Assembly: GCF_905171775.1 (NCBI RefSeq)
Contig: NC_053496.1
Location: 181,625,759 to 181,689,758, forward strand
DNA from: Rana temporaria
Taxonomy: Eukaryota > Chordata > Amphibia > Anura > Ranidae
Direction: 5' to 3'
DNA length: 64,000 bases
Both the position numbers and the translations under genes were made by a program. Positions 1 through 10,397 of this stretch are shown here, in pieces. The stretch's first letter is position 1; each line of letters begins with the position of its first letter. The notes below the pieces were generated by a model. It saw nothing but the letters and a program-made list of their open reading frames with translations, made no database searches and was not told the DNA's origin.

Positions 1-617
1 TTACGGCAGCCTAGCGTAAATGGGCTGGCGTAGGCCCTCGTAATTCAAAGTAGGCTGGAAGGTGGGCGTGTTGTATTGAAATGAATCGTGACCCCATGTG
101 AATGCATGGCCGAACGAACGGCGCATGCGCGCACATGCTCAGAATCACGTCGCAAATACTCCCTAAGATACGACGTCACAATGCCTACGACGTGAAACCT
201 CACTTACGCCCAGCCCCATTCACATACGGCTTACGTAAACGACGTAAAACCTGACGGAACTTCAGACGTCCATACCCTAAACGACTTAGACCAGCTTTTT
301 GGTGGTTTAACTTTACGCCGGAAAAACGTCTTACGTAAACGACATAGATTACAGCGACGGGCGCAAGTACGTTCGTGAATCGGCGTATCTAGCTCATTTA
401 CATATTCGACGCGTAAATCAATGGAAGCGCCCCTTGCGGCCAGCGTAAATATGCACCCAAGATACGACAGCGTAGGAGACTTACGTCGGTCGTATCTTGC
501 CAAAATTCAGGCGTATCTGCTTTCCTAAATACGGCGCATAGATACCATGGCGCACATTTGGACTTACGATGGCGTATCTGGAGATATGTTGTCGTAAGTC
601 CTTTCTGAATCCCGGCC
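1..617. mobile_element. Harbinger-like MITE, left end outside window
   Basis: Non-coding repeat rich in TACG/CGTA words. Its right end (CTGAATCCCGGCC) is at about 605-617. Much of it matches the copy at 23312-23995: both carry the words GCGTAAATGGGCTGGCGTA and GTGACCCCATGT in the same order. No transposase is present. The class is inferred from related elements in this window (25263-25995, 46153-46843) that have GGCCCAGATTCAC-type ends and 3-bp target duplications. The left end is cut by the window edge. Confidence 0.6.
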
Positions 618-691
618 AGAAACTCTTCAGGTATATGGATTGATGATGGTAGGATCTGTAGACCTTCATCAGGTTAGATAATCCCAAAGTC

Positions 692-3600
692 ATGATGGAC
701 AATCAGCCGCCCCTCACATCTCCGGGTAAGAGGAGACTTTATTGTAAAGGAGAGAGCAGTACGGAGGGTCCACCTAGATCCCTCATCATCTGATAAACAC
801 ATAGAAACAATGTATTCAGTCCGTGTGTGTGTTTCCTACAGATGGATCCAGTAATGGGAACCCACCAGAGAGATGTCCCCGTCCTCTGTATTCCCGGGAT
901 TCCACACAGGAAGGTCACACCATCCCCCACCATCATCAGGTAGGTGGGACTTTGAGTCCAGGGTTCAATGGTGACTCCAAACTATATGAGATTATATTCT
1001 TCTTTGTACTTGGTATCACTTGCATGTTACTTTCTACTAATTTGTTGGTTTAGGTCGAAGACTCAATGAATATGAAAGTTGAGGTTAAAGAGGAAGAAGA
1101 GCAGACATATACGAGGGGTAATCAGCAGTCTAAGGTCATGGTTAAGGAGGAGGAAGTTTCTCTAGACGCCATAAGGGGTAAGTGATACACGGGGAGGCAA
1201 AAACTGTTCACATTTCATTTTTCTCCAGAAAGTTGGAAGAATACTTACTGAATGGAAGTGGTGGACAATGCACAGACCTTCTCATCGTCTGGTACGAAGA
1301 TAACGGGTTGGAAATGGTAGACCAGCAAAGAAACATCTTGACATCTATGACATGTTAATGGAAGCTTACTGGGACTTTAAGCTTAGTTCCAGGGTATACT
1401 CCCCCCCCAGGGCCGGGACAATAGGTGTGCAGGGTGGGCAGGAGGGACAGCATACCAGGGGCGCAATGGTTTATTGCAGGGATGGGGGTGCCCTGTGCCA
1501 GATGCTTCTGGAGTAGTGAAAGCAACCCACTGCTAACCTTAAGGGAAGGGGTGTGCAGTTTTGTCATCTTTGCCCTGTGCGCTGGACAGTGGCGTCGCTA
1601 GGGGCTGGCTTTTGGGGCTATAGCCCCCCAATCTGGGGCCCATAGCCCAGAGTCTCTGCAGGGGTCCCCAATCACAGGGCCGCGAGCAGCAGAGAGATTA
1701 TATCATTGCTCACTGTCTGCCTTCTCTCTGGGGACCCTGAGGTAAGTGGGGGCCTCTCTGGGGACCCTAATGCAAAGGGGGGGCTCTCTGGGGACCCTGA
1801 TGCAAAGGGGGTCTCTCTGGGGACCCTGATGCAAGGAGGGTCTCTCTGGGGACCCTGATGCAAGGAGGGTCTCTCTGGGGACCCTGATGCAAGGGGGGCT
1901 CTCTGGGGACCCTGATGCAAGGAGGGGCTCTCTGGGGACCCTGATGCAAGGAGGGGCTCTCTGGGCACCCAGATGCAAGGGGGGGCTCTCTGGGGACTCC
2001 GATGCAAGGGGGGCTCTCTGGGGACCCCAATGGAGGAGGGGCACTCTCTGGGGACCCTGATGCAAGGGTGGGGATCTCTGGGGACCCTAATATAGTGATA
2101 TAGTTAGACACACACACAAACTATATACATGTGTATGCCCGCCCAAGCGTATGACTTTCCTTACTTTGCTGCTATAGGATCTAGCCCCAGATCTTTTGTA
2201 GACCTAGCAATGCTTCTGGTCCCCAGAGAGACCCTCCTTGCAACAGGATCCCCAAAGAGCCCCCTTTGCATCAGGGTCCCCATAGAGCGCCCTCTTGCAT
2301 CAGGTTCCCCAGAGAGGGCCCTACTTATATCAGGGTCCCCAGAGAGAGGGCAGACAGTGAGAGATGCAATAATCTCTCTACTGCCCCCAGGTGCACTCGC
2401 GGCCATGTGGTTGGGGACCCCTTGCAGAGACTCAAGGCTATGGGCCCCAGATTGGGCGCTATAGCCCCAAATGCCACCCCCTAGCAATGCCACTGATGGG
2501 CACAGATAAGGCGGTACTGATGGGCACAGATAAGGCGGTACTGATGGACACAGATAAGGCGGTACTGATGGGGACAGATAAGGCGGCACAGATAAGGCGG
2601 CACTGATGGGTGGCACTGTGGGCACTGGTAGGTGGCACTGTTTTGCACTGGTAAGTGGCACAGGTGGCACAAATGAGCAGGCGGCTGCTCTTCTTGATCG
2701 GGACCGTTGTCTCTCTAACAGCCGCGGGTGATCGGCTTTTTTTCTTCTCCACGCGCCATCAGCGTGAGGAGAAAAATGAGCTGATTACCGGCGCTGTTTA
2801 CATCACATGGTCAGCTGTAATTGGCTGACAGCTGATCACATGGTAAGGGTCGGGATCGACCACTTACTTCGATCTGTGATCAGCCGAGTCTCATAGACTC
2901 GCTGATCACAGAGCTCGCCTGCAGGGGGCGCACAGGCCGCTCGAGCACGGGAGGATGTCCAGGGACGCGCTGTAGCCGTCTTTCGGCTATAGCGCGGATC
3001 TGAAGTGGTTAAGGACACCATCATTATTTTGTTGGCCATACACATGTCTTTAATAGGCGGACCACGTAGATGACTCCTGACCGAGAAACGGGAAAAGATA
3101 ACATGCCGAATATAACATTTTCTCCAGCAGGTGGCAGTGATGTTCAGGACACCTCGGAAGGACATCCTGTCTTATCTCCAGGTTGTAATGCAGAAAATTC
3201 TGGCAAAGAAAAGGGAAACGTCAACTCCCGTTCCAACAACGAGAAGCTGTTTTCCTGTCCGGAGTGCGGGAAATGCTTCACTTGGAAAGGAGACCTTCTT
3301 AGACACCAGAGAATCCACACGGGCGAGCGTCCATTCTCGTGTTCGGAGTGCGGGAAATGTTTCACGCAAAAAGCAAACCTCATCGTGCACAAGCGGTTTC
3401 ACACCGGCGTGAGGCCGTACGCTTGCTCAGAGTGCGGGAAATGTTTCACTCGGAATGGAGACCTCCTTACGCACCAGAGGACTCACACCGGTGAGCGTCC
3501 TTACTCGTGTTCGGACTGTGGGAAAAGCTTCACGCAGAAGGCGAGCCTCGTTTTACACGAGCGGCTTCACACCGGAGTGCGGCCTTATTCTTGTTCAGAG

Positions 3601-4143
3601 TGCGGGAAAAGTTTCACCCAGAAAGGAGACCTTCTTACACACCAGAGCAGCCACATGGTTGAGCGTCCTTTTTCATGTTCGAACTGTGAGAAGACGTTCA
3701 AAAAGAAATCCGAACTTGCTCTACACCAGAGAGTCCACACCGGGGAGACTTTTTCATGCTCGGTGTGCGGGAAATCGTTTACAAAGAAATATAAACTTGT
3801 TACACATCAGAGGGTCCACACTGGAGAAAAGCCTTTTCCTTGTCCCGAGTGTGGAAAATGTTTTCCTTCTAAGGAGAACCTCAGTAGCCATTTGAAGTGT
3901 CACACCAGTGAGAAGCCGTTTTCCTGTACAGAGTGCGGGAAACGTTTCACCAGGAAAGCCTGTCTGATTTCACATCGGGACTCTCACACTACGGAGAAGC
4001 AGTATTCCTGTTTCACGTGCGGAAAATGCTTCACTTTTAAAAACAGTCTCCTCAGGCATCAGAAGGTCCACTCTGGAGGCAACGTGGGCCCCCAAAGTTC
4101 AGGCAATATTATAGAGGTGAATCAGAAGTCATTACTCCCCTGA
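692..4143 (+). CDS. Gene 1: C2H2 zinc finger protein, 10 fingers, KRAB-A exon truncated
   Basis: Exons by splice sites and homology with the other genes: 692-725 (tail of the KRAB-A exon, ends phase 1), 842-939 (NPPERCPRPLYS exon), 1054-1177 (acidic exon beginning VEDSMNMKVEVKEEEE) and 3131-4143 (finger exon). The phases close to a 422-residue ORF if translation starts at the ATG at 692, inside what is the KRAB exon in the paralogues. The finger exon has ten clean CX2C-X12-HX3H fingers (first starts FSCPECGKCF) joined by TGERP-type linkers, so it should be a nuclear DNA-binding protein. The upstream part of the KRAB-A exon is missing; a MITE ends 75 bp before the surviving piece. Either the gene now makes a KRAB-less protein, or the 5' exons lie left of the window and this exon is skipped. 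The long third intron (1178-3130) holds a foldback element and minisatellites. The finger exon is certain; the start is not. Confidence 0.75.
1587..2495. mobile_element. Foldback element with 30-bp minisatellite in both arms
   Basis: The left end starts CAGTGGCGTCGCTAGGGG and the right end reads as its imperfect inverse (CCCCCTAGCAATGCCACTG). The arms continue inverted: GGGGCTATAGCCCC and CCAATCTGGGGCCCATAG occur in inverse order near 2430-2475. Both arms carry 29-30 bp units built on CTCTGGGGACCCTGATGCAA: about 12 at 1720-2090, and about 4 inverted at 2218-2345. It lies in the last intron of gene 1. No coding capacity. Confidence 0.6.
1720..2095. repeat. 30-bp minisatellite
   Basis: About a dozen tandem 29-30 bp units with core TCTCTGGGGACCCTGATGCA. 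Open frames through it on the minus strand are a by-product of the regular repeat. Confidence 0.85.
2496..2620. repeat. 24-bp minisatellite
   Basis: Four to five units of CTGATGGGCACAGATAAGGC plus GGTA, degenerating to the right. Confidence 0.8.
2680..3013. repeat. Dispersed repeat tail ending GAAGTGGTTAA
   Basis: GC-rich sequence with inverted GATCAGC/GCTGATC words, ending in GAAGTGGTTAAG. The end resembles the ends of the longer copies at 18370-19350 and 22424-23276, which carry AACCACTT or its complement. It lies just upstream of the last exon of gene 1. Confidence 0.45.
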
Positions 4144-4257
4144 GAGGTGAAACAGACGAGTCATTTAGAGGTTCACCAAACAGTCCACACAAAAAACAAC
4201 TCAAATCCAAGTCAAAATTGGAAACACGAATCCATCATATGGGAGAAGCCACACTCT

Positions 4258-5640
4258 TGTTTCAACCTACTGTAGCACCCCCTCTACTGTAGGTAGGTGC
4301 TAGAGTAGGATTTTCGCAAGGGAAACTGTCAGTGCAGGTACATTTAGGCAGGCCTATTCTCCAGGCTAGGCCCTGCTTGTTTTGATCTGGGGGGCAAGGA
4401 GTGGTTAGTGTAGCAGTGGGTGTGACCACCTGTGCTCTAGTTCTGGGGCGCCTCCCCTGCTTCCAGGGAGAATGATCTGGAAGAGGGGCGGGGCATAGGG
4501 CTGGATTGACAGGGAGCTCATGTGAGGAACCCTGACCAATCCCCACTTGGAATTGGCAGGGGGCAGGCCTCCCATATAAGCTCAGGTCCCAGCCCACTGG
4601 GGAGGAGTTGTCGGCCGGGAGACGTAGAGAATAGAGCATTAGGCAGCCGCAGGGGCTGGGGGGTGTGCAAAGCCTAGCGGAGGAGCCCGGGAGAGCTGGG
4701 AGGGAGCTACAGTGGAACCTCGGATTATGAGCATAATCCGTTCCAGGAGAATGTTCGCAATCCGAAGTACTCGCATATCAAAGCGAGTTTCCCCATTAAA
4801 GTCAATGGAAACTAAAATAATTTGTTCGGCATTGACTTCAATGGCATGCAATGCCGCATGCGGCCAGAGGCAGGGGGGGGGGGTGCTGGAGAGCCTCGGA
4901 AATGGACGAAAAGACCCGAGGACACCTCAGCAAACCTCGGAAAGACTTAGAAATTTGTCGAGGTCAGTCGAGCTGTCCTTTCTGTGCATTTATGATCGGC
5001 GCCGCTCGGCTTCGGTGCCCCCACACCTCAGGCCAAACACACACAGCTTTGGCCTGAATCGTGCTCGTTTTGGGAGACAACACTCGCAAACCGAGTTACG
5101 ATTTTGAAAAATACAGTGCTCGTATTGCGAAACGCTTGTTAACCACGTTACTCGCAATCCGAGGTTCCACTGTACATCTTTCGGGTATACAGTCAGCCGG
5201 CGGGTAAACTTTGCCGCGGGCTCAGAGCAGCACAAACAGGATGGATAGCAGGATGTTCGGCGGAGCTAGAGCTCGATGCGTCCTACTCCATCAGCCGCAA
5301 GCCACACCCTCCCACTGTACATTTTTACACGGTCATGGATGAAGTATCCTGGAACAGAGGGGCTGGAGAAGCTGTCGGAACATGTGTCCAGTTAAAGTTA
5401 TTCATCGTGCACTCGGGGCAGGAGAAGGTTGGTGAGTGGACCACAGTGGATTACTGGATGAGGCATTCCAGGGGAGCTGGGTGCGGGCCAGAGGAGAGAC
5501 TGTGGGGAAAGAGCCAAATCGATGCGGCCCGAGGGCGCAGGATTTGAAAACCGGACTAGCTGGGAACAGTAGTCCACCAAGCTTCACGTGCTACTAAATT
5601 ACTAGGCCGCCGGGGGAAAGGTACTGCAGACCTCTGGCCT
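4258..5640. repeat. Unclassified interspersed repeat split by a MITE
   Basis: Non-coding sequence beginning TGTAGCACCCCCTCTACTG, with a TATAAGC word near 4576. It is interrupted by the TA-flanked MITE at 4710-5172 and continues to about 5640. It could be an old retroelement terminal repeat, but no second copy, primer site or coding region is visible here, so it is left unclassified. Confidence 0.3.
4710..5172. mobile_element. Mariner-type MITE with TA duplication
   Basis: Terminal inverted repeats CAGTGGAACCTCGGATT and AATCCGAGGTTCCACTG, flanked by TA on both sides (4708-4709 and 5173-5174). Internal sequence is AT/CG mixed with no transposase. A truncated second copy is at 26604-26911. TA duplication and CAGT ends fit the Tc1/mariner superfamily. 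Confidence 0.8.
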
Positions 5641-6085
5641 AGTAACAGTGGTCTATTATAGCCAGCCATTGAGACTGTTCAGAGTGGCCTCTTTTGCTCA
5701 TAGAGGAGGATGTGATAGGAAAGATAATGATCTACAGTGAAGTTTGTGCGGGAGGAGAGAAGTCCTGGGGGCAATAGTCTGCAGGAGATACGCAGAGGAG
5801 GAGAAATAGTCTGCATGGTGATGCAGGGGAAGTGACTGTAGATATTATCTATGCATCAGTGCTTCAAGGCTCAACCAAATTTCAAGTTCTTTAATATGAT
5901 GGCAAAGCAACAAGTTCTTTGGGCATCCCATCTCCCCTTCCCCCCAACCAAGTTATATCCCCCAATAAACATAAACAAATGCAAATAACTGTTCATTGTC
6001 TATAGTATGCCTGTGAAGTAGCGCATTTTTCCCGTGTTTAGAGCAGTCCCTGCACAAAATGACATTTCTTACAGGGAAAAAAGTA
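5641..6085. other. Non-coding stretch, no feature recognised
   Basis: Ordinary unique-looking sequence. It has an AATAAA at 5964-5969, a possible distant polyadenylation signal for gene 1, but nothing links the two. Confidence 0.3.
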
Positions 6086-6570
6086 AAGCCCTGTACACAC
6101 GGCCCGGATTCTCTTGCCGGCCGAATATACACAGGTACGATTCAAAAGAACCGCCGTTTCGAGCATGCGTGGGTTTCCACAGCGACAGGTAAGTATAGAG
6201 ACGCTCAGGGTTTTTCGTCAGGAAAACACTGCCGAGAATCACAACGAGAAAATAGAGAGCAGGTTCTCTATTTTTCTCGTCAAGATTCTGGGCAGTTTTC
6301 TTGACAAGAAACCTCAAAGGCCTCGTACACACGGGCAAGAATCTCGTCAGGAAAAAAAACGTTGTTTTTCCCGACGAGATTCTTGGCAAGTCATTTCGAG
6401 CATGCACGTGTTTCCACGGCGACAGGTAAGTATACACACGCTTGGGTTTCTCGTCAGGAAAACAATGCCGAGAATCACAACGAGAAAATAGAGAGCAGGT
6501 TCCCTATTTTTCTCGTCGAGATTCTGGGCTGTTTTCTGGACGATAAACCTCAAAGCCTCGTACACAATTA
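6086..6570. mobile_element. MITE with internal tandem duplication, TACACACG ends
   Basis: Starts with AGCCCTGTACACACGGC and ends with CCTCAAAGCCTCGTACACA. An internal junction near 6310-6335 (CCTCGTACACACGGG) shows that two related copies lie end to end. Each copy carries GAGCATGCGTGGGTTTCC or a close variant and the words CGACAGGTAAGTATA and AGAATCACAACGAGAAAATA. No coding capacity. Confidence 0.6.
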
Positions 6571-6729
6571 TACTCGATTATAATTACAATATACACAGCA
6601 TAGTGTATATAGTGCAGGGCTCAGGGGAGTATAATGAACAGAACACAGGGGTTGGAATACATTAAAACACGGAGTGCAGGGGCCAGTAGAAAGAATACAG
6701 CAACAAATTACTTCCCTCTCTGAGCCAAA

Positions 6730-8095
6730 TCCCAACACCCCCCCCCCCCCCCCCATAGAGATCACCCCCAGTACAGATCACATTCAAGTACAGATCTCCC
6801 CCATTACAGCTCTCTTCCAAGTACAGGTCCCCCACTAGTACAGATCTCCCTAGTACATGCACTATCCCCCAGTACAGCACTCCACCAGTACAGCTCTACC
6901 CAGTACAGATTTCCCCCATTATCTCCACCCCCAGTACAGCTCTCCTCCCAGTACAGCTTCTACCCAGTACAGCTTTGCCCCAATAAAGCGCTTCCCAGTA
7001 CAACTCCACCTGTATAGTTCTCCCCATTACAGCTCTCTTCCAAGTACAGGTTCCCCACTACTACAGATCTCCCTAGTACCAACACTATCCACCAGTACAG
7101 CTCTCCCCCAGTACAGATTTCCCCCATTAGCTCCACCCCCTTTACAGCTCTCTTCCGCGTCCAGCCCTCCACCAGTACAGCCCTACCCAGTACAGCCCTA
7201 CCCAGTACAGATTTCCCCCAATAGCTCCACCCCCTCTCTTCCGCGTCCAGCCCTCCACCAGTACAGCCCTACCCAGTACAGATTTCCCCCAATAAAGCGC
7301 TTCCCAGTACAACCCCACCAGTACAGATTTCCCCCATTAGCTCTACTTCTATTACAGCTCTCTTCCCAGTACAGCTCTTCTCAGCACAGTTTCCACACTA
7401 GTACAGATCTCCCCCAGTACAAACTTCTTCAGTACAGGCAATCCACAGCACAGCCCCCCCCCCCCCCAGTACAGCTCGCTTTCAGGTCAGCTCGCCCAGT
7501 ACAGTTCTTCTCCAGTACAGCTCTATCTTGTAGAGATCTGCCCCAGGTCAGCTTTCCCTCAAGTACAGATCCCCCCATTACAGCTCTTTAGGGTACAGCT
7601 CTCCTCAGTACAGATCTACCCCAGTACAACTCTCCTCCATTACAGCTCTTTAGGGTACAGCTCTCCTCAGTACATATCTACCCCAGTACAGCTCTCCTCC
7701 ATTACAGCTCTTTAGGGTACAGCTCTCCTCCATTACAGCTCTTTAGGGTACAGCTCTCCTCAGTACAGATCTACCCCAGTACAGCTCTCCTCCATTACAG
7801 CTCTTTAGGGTACAGCTCTCCTCAGTACAGATCTACCCCAGTACAGCTCTCCTCCATTACAGCTTTTCCCCAGTACAGATCATCCCCTACACAGCTTCAC
7901 CCCAGTACAGATCTCCCCCCAAAACAACTCTCCCTCAAATACATGTCCCCCACTAGTATGGATCTCCTCCAGTACAGATTCCCCAAGGAAAGATCTCTCT
8001 AGTACAGATCTCCCCCAATACAGCTCTCCCTAGGACAGATTTATCCAGTAAAGCCCCCCCCCCCACTACAGGGTTCCTCCAGTACAGCTCTCCCA
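6730..8095. repeat. Degenerate CAGTACAGCTCTCC minisatellite
   Basis: Many irregular 14-20 bp units of CAGTACAGCTCTCC or CAGTACAGATCTCCC. At 7565-7860 they form a higher-order unit of roughly 60 bp containing CTCTTTAGGGTACAGC. Includes short poly-C runs. The long + strand open frame here is repeat-derived. Confidence 0.85.
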
Positions 8096-8164
8096 ACAAT
8101 GGGGGGTACCTTTGTTGATGAAGTCATAGGCCTCTTCCCCACAACCCTGGCCTGTTGGTGCTTT

Positions 8165-8362
8165 TACTTATTTGTATGGGTTCACGCCCACTTCCACCTA
8201 CGCCGACGTGCGCCTTCGAAACCCACGCCACGCTGGCGCAGCGTTGGGAGCACTGGTTTGCTGAATGCAATGCTTGCCTCTCTGCGCTGCGTTGGCATAG
8301 CGTACAGTGTTTGCTCTACGGCGGCGTAATGTGGGCCCTGCTCTCTGTGAATCTGGGCCTAT
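8165..8362. mobile_element. Harbinger-like MITE, left part missing
   Basis: Matches the right third of the element at 25263-25995 (CACGCCCACTTCCACCTA, TGCTTGCCTCTCTGCGCTGCG) and ends CTGTGAATCTGGGCC. Confidence 0.6.
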
Positions 8363-8524
8363 GATTTTAGTTTTAGTTTAATACGGATGTTCAACATCGC
8401 GGAAAAAACACTACGAGGCCAAAAATCTGTTACGGCAAAACAACGCAAGCTGCAATGTTATACATTATCCACAAGATGGAGAACTAAGGTATTTCGAGTG
8501 GAACGCACCAACAGCAAATGTTAG

Positions 8525-8621
8525 ACAGGAAGTGATGTCAGGTATAAATAAGAAGTTCCGGGTGAAAGGTGAGTTGGGAGGAAGTAGAGAGAAGACATTG
8601 CTGGAACTGGCAACAGAGAAG
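8525..8621 (+). promoter_or_regulatory. Gene 2 promoter motif and first exon
   Basis: Contains ACAGGAAGTGATGTCA at 8525-8540, a TATAAATA word at 8543-8550, then the first exon ending at a donor after 8621 (GAAG/GTAATG). The block AAGTTCCGGGTGA...GGAGGAAGTAGAGAG...CTGGAACTGGCA is shared with the first exons at 21.9, 39.4, 53.2 and 63.7 kb. ETS-like (GGAAGT) and CRE-like (TGATGTCA) sites overlap. An alternative donor (AG/GTGAGT) lies inside the exon at about 8570. The transcription start is not known from sequence alone. Confidence 0.65.
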
Positions 8622-8724
8622 GTAATGAGATCTTATTTTCTATTTACACCCAGTAACCCCCCGGTCATGTCCGTCCTCTTTTATCTTCAGCAGATCATGA
8701 GGCACACCAATATACTGTGTATAA

Positions 8725-8790
8725 AGAGCCATTTATCCAACTGCCCATCCAAAGCCTCTGGTTTATAGACCGGATACATCCTAAAGTAAC
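8725..8790. repeat. 64-bp minisatellite unit, left part
   Basis: One unit (CATTTATCCAACTG...CAGATACATCC type) separated from the main array at 10087-10365 by the insertion at 8795-10085. The array therefore predates the insertion. Confidence 0.6.
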
Positions 8791-8983
8791 CAGTTAGACT
8801 TACCGGTAACGGTGTTTCTGGGAAGTCTTACAGGACGGCACAATGAGAGATGACTGGCTCCACCTGACAGGAAAAATAATCAATCAAGAGGTTAAAAACC
8901 TCGCCCCTCCCTGTGCTCCTCAGTTTGTGACAAAGTATAGACCCACACCAGTGTACGGGAGTGAAAACATACCACAGCTCTTA

Positions 8984-9404
8984 TGCCGCGTACACACGAT
9001 CAGTCCATTCGATGAGAACGGACCGATGGAACGTTTTCAACGGTTAACCGATGAAGCTGACTGATGGTCCGTCGTGCCTACACACCATCGGTTAAAAAAC
9101 TGATCGTGTCAGAACGCGGTGATGTAAAACACAACGACGTGTGGAAAAAAACGAAGTTCAATGCTTCCAAGCATGCGTCGACTTGAATCTGAGCATGCGT
9201 GGATTTTTAACCGATGGTCGTGCCTACCAACGATCGGTTTTGACCTATCGGTTAGGAATCCATCGGTAAAATTTAAAGCAATTTGGCTTTTTTTTAACCG
9301 ATGGTTAAATAACCGATGGCGCCCACACACACGATCGGTTTTGACCGATGAAAACGGTCCATTAGACCATTCTCATCGGTTTAACCGATCGTGTGTACGC
9401 GGCA
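8984..9404. mobile_element. TACACACGATC MITE, TTA duplication
   Basis: Ends TGCCGCGTACACACGATC and GATCGTGTGTACGCGGCA are inverted repeats. TTA flanks both sides (8981-8983 and 9405-9407), as in PIF/Harbinger elements. Interior repeats ACCGATGG/CCATCGGT words. Same family as 13275-13682. Confidence 0.8.
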
Positions 9405-9834
9405 TTATACAAACCAATATTCTTACCAAGAGGGTAGGAAGTAGGCCTGCCGTCCTGTAAGACTTCCCAGAAACACCGTTACCGATAAGTGTAACTGGTT
9501 ACTTTCTCAAGTCGTCTTCCAGGACGGCACAATGAGAGAGAAGCAAGTAGCTTCAGGCCTACCTTAGGGCGGGACGACTGCTTGCAGGACCTTCCTACCG
9601 AATGACAAGTCCTGAGGTGACAGTAGCTCCACTCTATAATGCCTTAAGAATGTATTCTGGCTTGACCAAGTCGCAGCTTTACATATCTGCTCAACCGAAG
9701 CTCCGGCCTTTTCTGACCAGGAGGTTGCCAGGGACCGTGTGAAGCGTGCTTTAACCTTTGGGGCTGCCTTACCAGCCTGTTCATAAGCTAGGGAGATTGT
9801 TTGCCTGATCCATCTAGATATTGATGCTCTAGAT

Positions 9835-9945
9835 CAGGGGTCTCCAAACTGCGGCCCGAGGGCCGGATGTGGCCCTTTGCTAGCCATCAACGCCATCCTG
9901 GAGGTAATCCAGAATGACCGAGGTCTAAAGGACAAAAAAACAAAC
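9835..9945. mobile_element. Fragment resembling a hAT MITE end
   Basis: Begins CAGGGGTCTCCAAACTGCGG and continues CCCGAGGGCCGGATGTGGCC, a common vertebrate hAT-type end. The other end was not identified. Confidence 0.35.
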
Positions 9946-10086
9946 GGTTTCGCTGTGGGGAAACAATCAAAAACTGAGGAGCACAGAGAGGGGCAGGGTT
10001 TTTAACCTCTTGACCTCTTGATTGATTGTGTTTCCTGTCAGGTGGAGCCAGTCATCTCTCATTGTGCCGTCCTGGAAGACAACTTG

Positions 10087-10365
10087 AGAAATATAGAATC
10101 ATTTATCCAACTGTCCATCCAGAGCATCTGGTTAGACCTGATGCATCCTAAATATAGAAACATTTATCCAACTGTCCACCCAGAGCCTCTGGTTTATAGA
10201 CCAGATACATTCTAAATATAGAATCATTTATCCAACTGTCCATCCAGAGCCTCTGGTTTATAGACCAGATACATTCTAAATATAGAATCATTTATCCAAC
10301 TGTCCATCCAGAGCCTCTGGTTTATAGAGCAGATACATCCTAAATATAGAACAATTTATCTATGT
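10087..10365. repeat. 64-bp minisatellite
   Basis: Four to five units with core ATTTATCCAACTGTCCA and CCTCTGGTTTATAGA; later units are spaced exactly 64 bp apart. Confidence 0.85.
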
Positions 10366-10397
10366 ACAGAGAAAAGCATCCTTCACATGACCACATC

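Larger units (their letters stand above)
8795..10085. mobile_element. Unclassified inverted-segment repeat in first intron of gene 2
   Basis: Segments occur in both orientations. TTACCGGTAACGGTGTTTCT...ACAGGACGGCACAATGAGAG near 8800-8850 is inverted at 9445-9485, and GACGGCACAATGAGAGA recurs inverted near 10050-10070 together with the GACAGG/CCTGTC flank. It is interrupted by the MITE at 8984-9404 and by a hAT-like fragment at about 9835. No coding region recognised. Confidence 0.45.

Noticed and set aside
4258..4709. Possible retroelement LTR
   Set aside because: Begins TG and contains a TATA-like word, but there is no partner repeat, primer-binding site or coding region, so it was not called as an LTR.
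6857..7591. 244-codon + strand open frame
   Set aside because: Made of CAGTACAGCTCTCC repeats; Pro/Ser/Tyr-rich low complexity with no homology signal.
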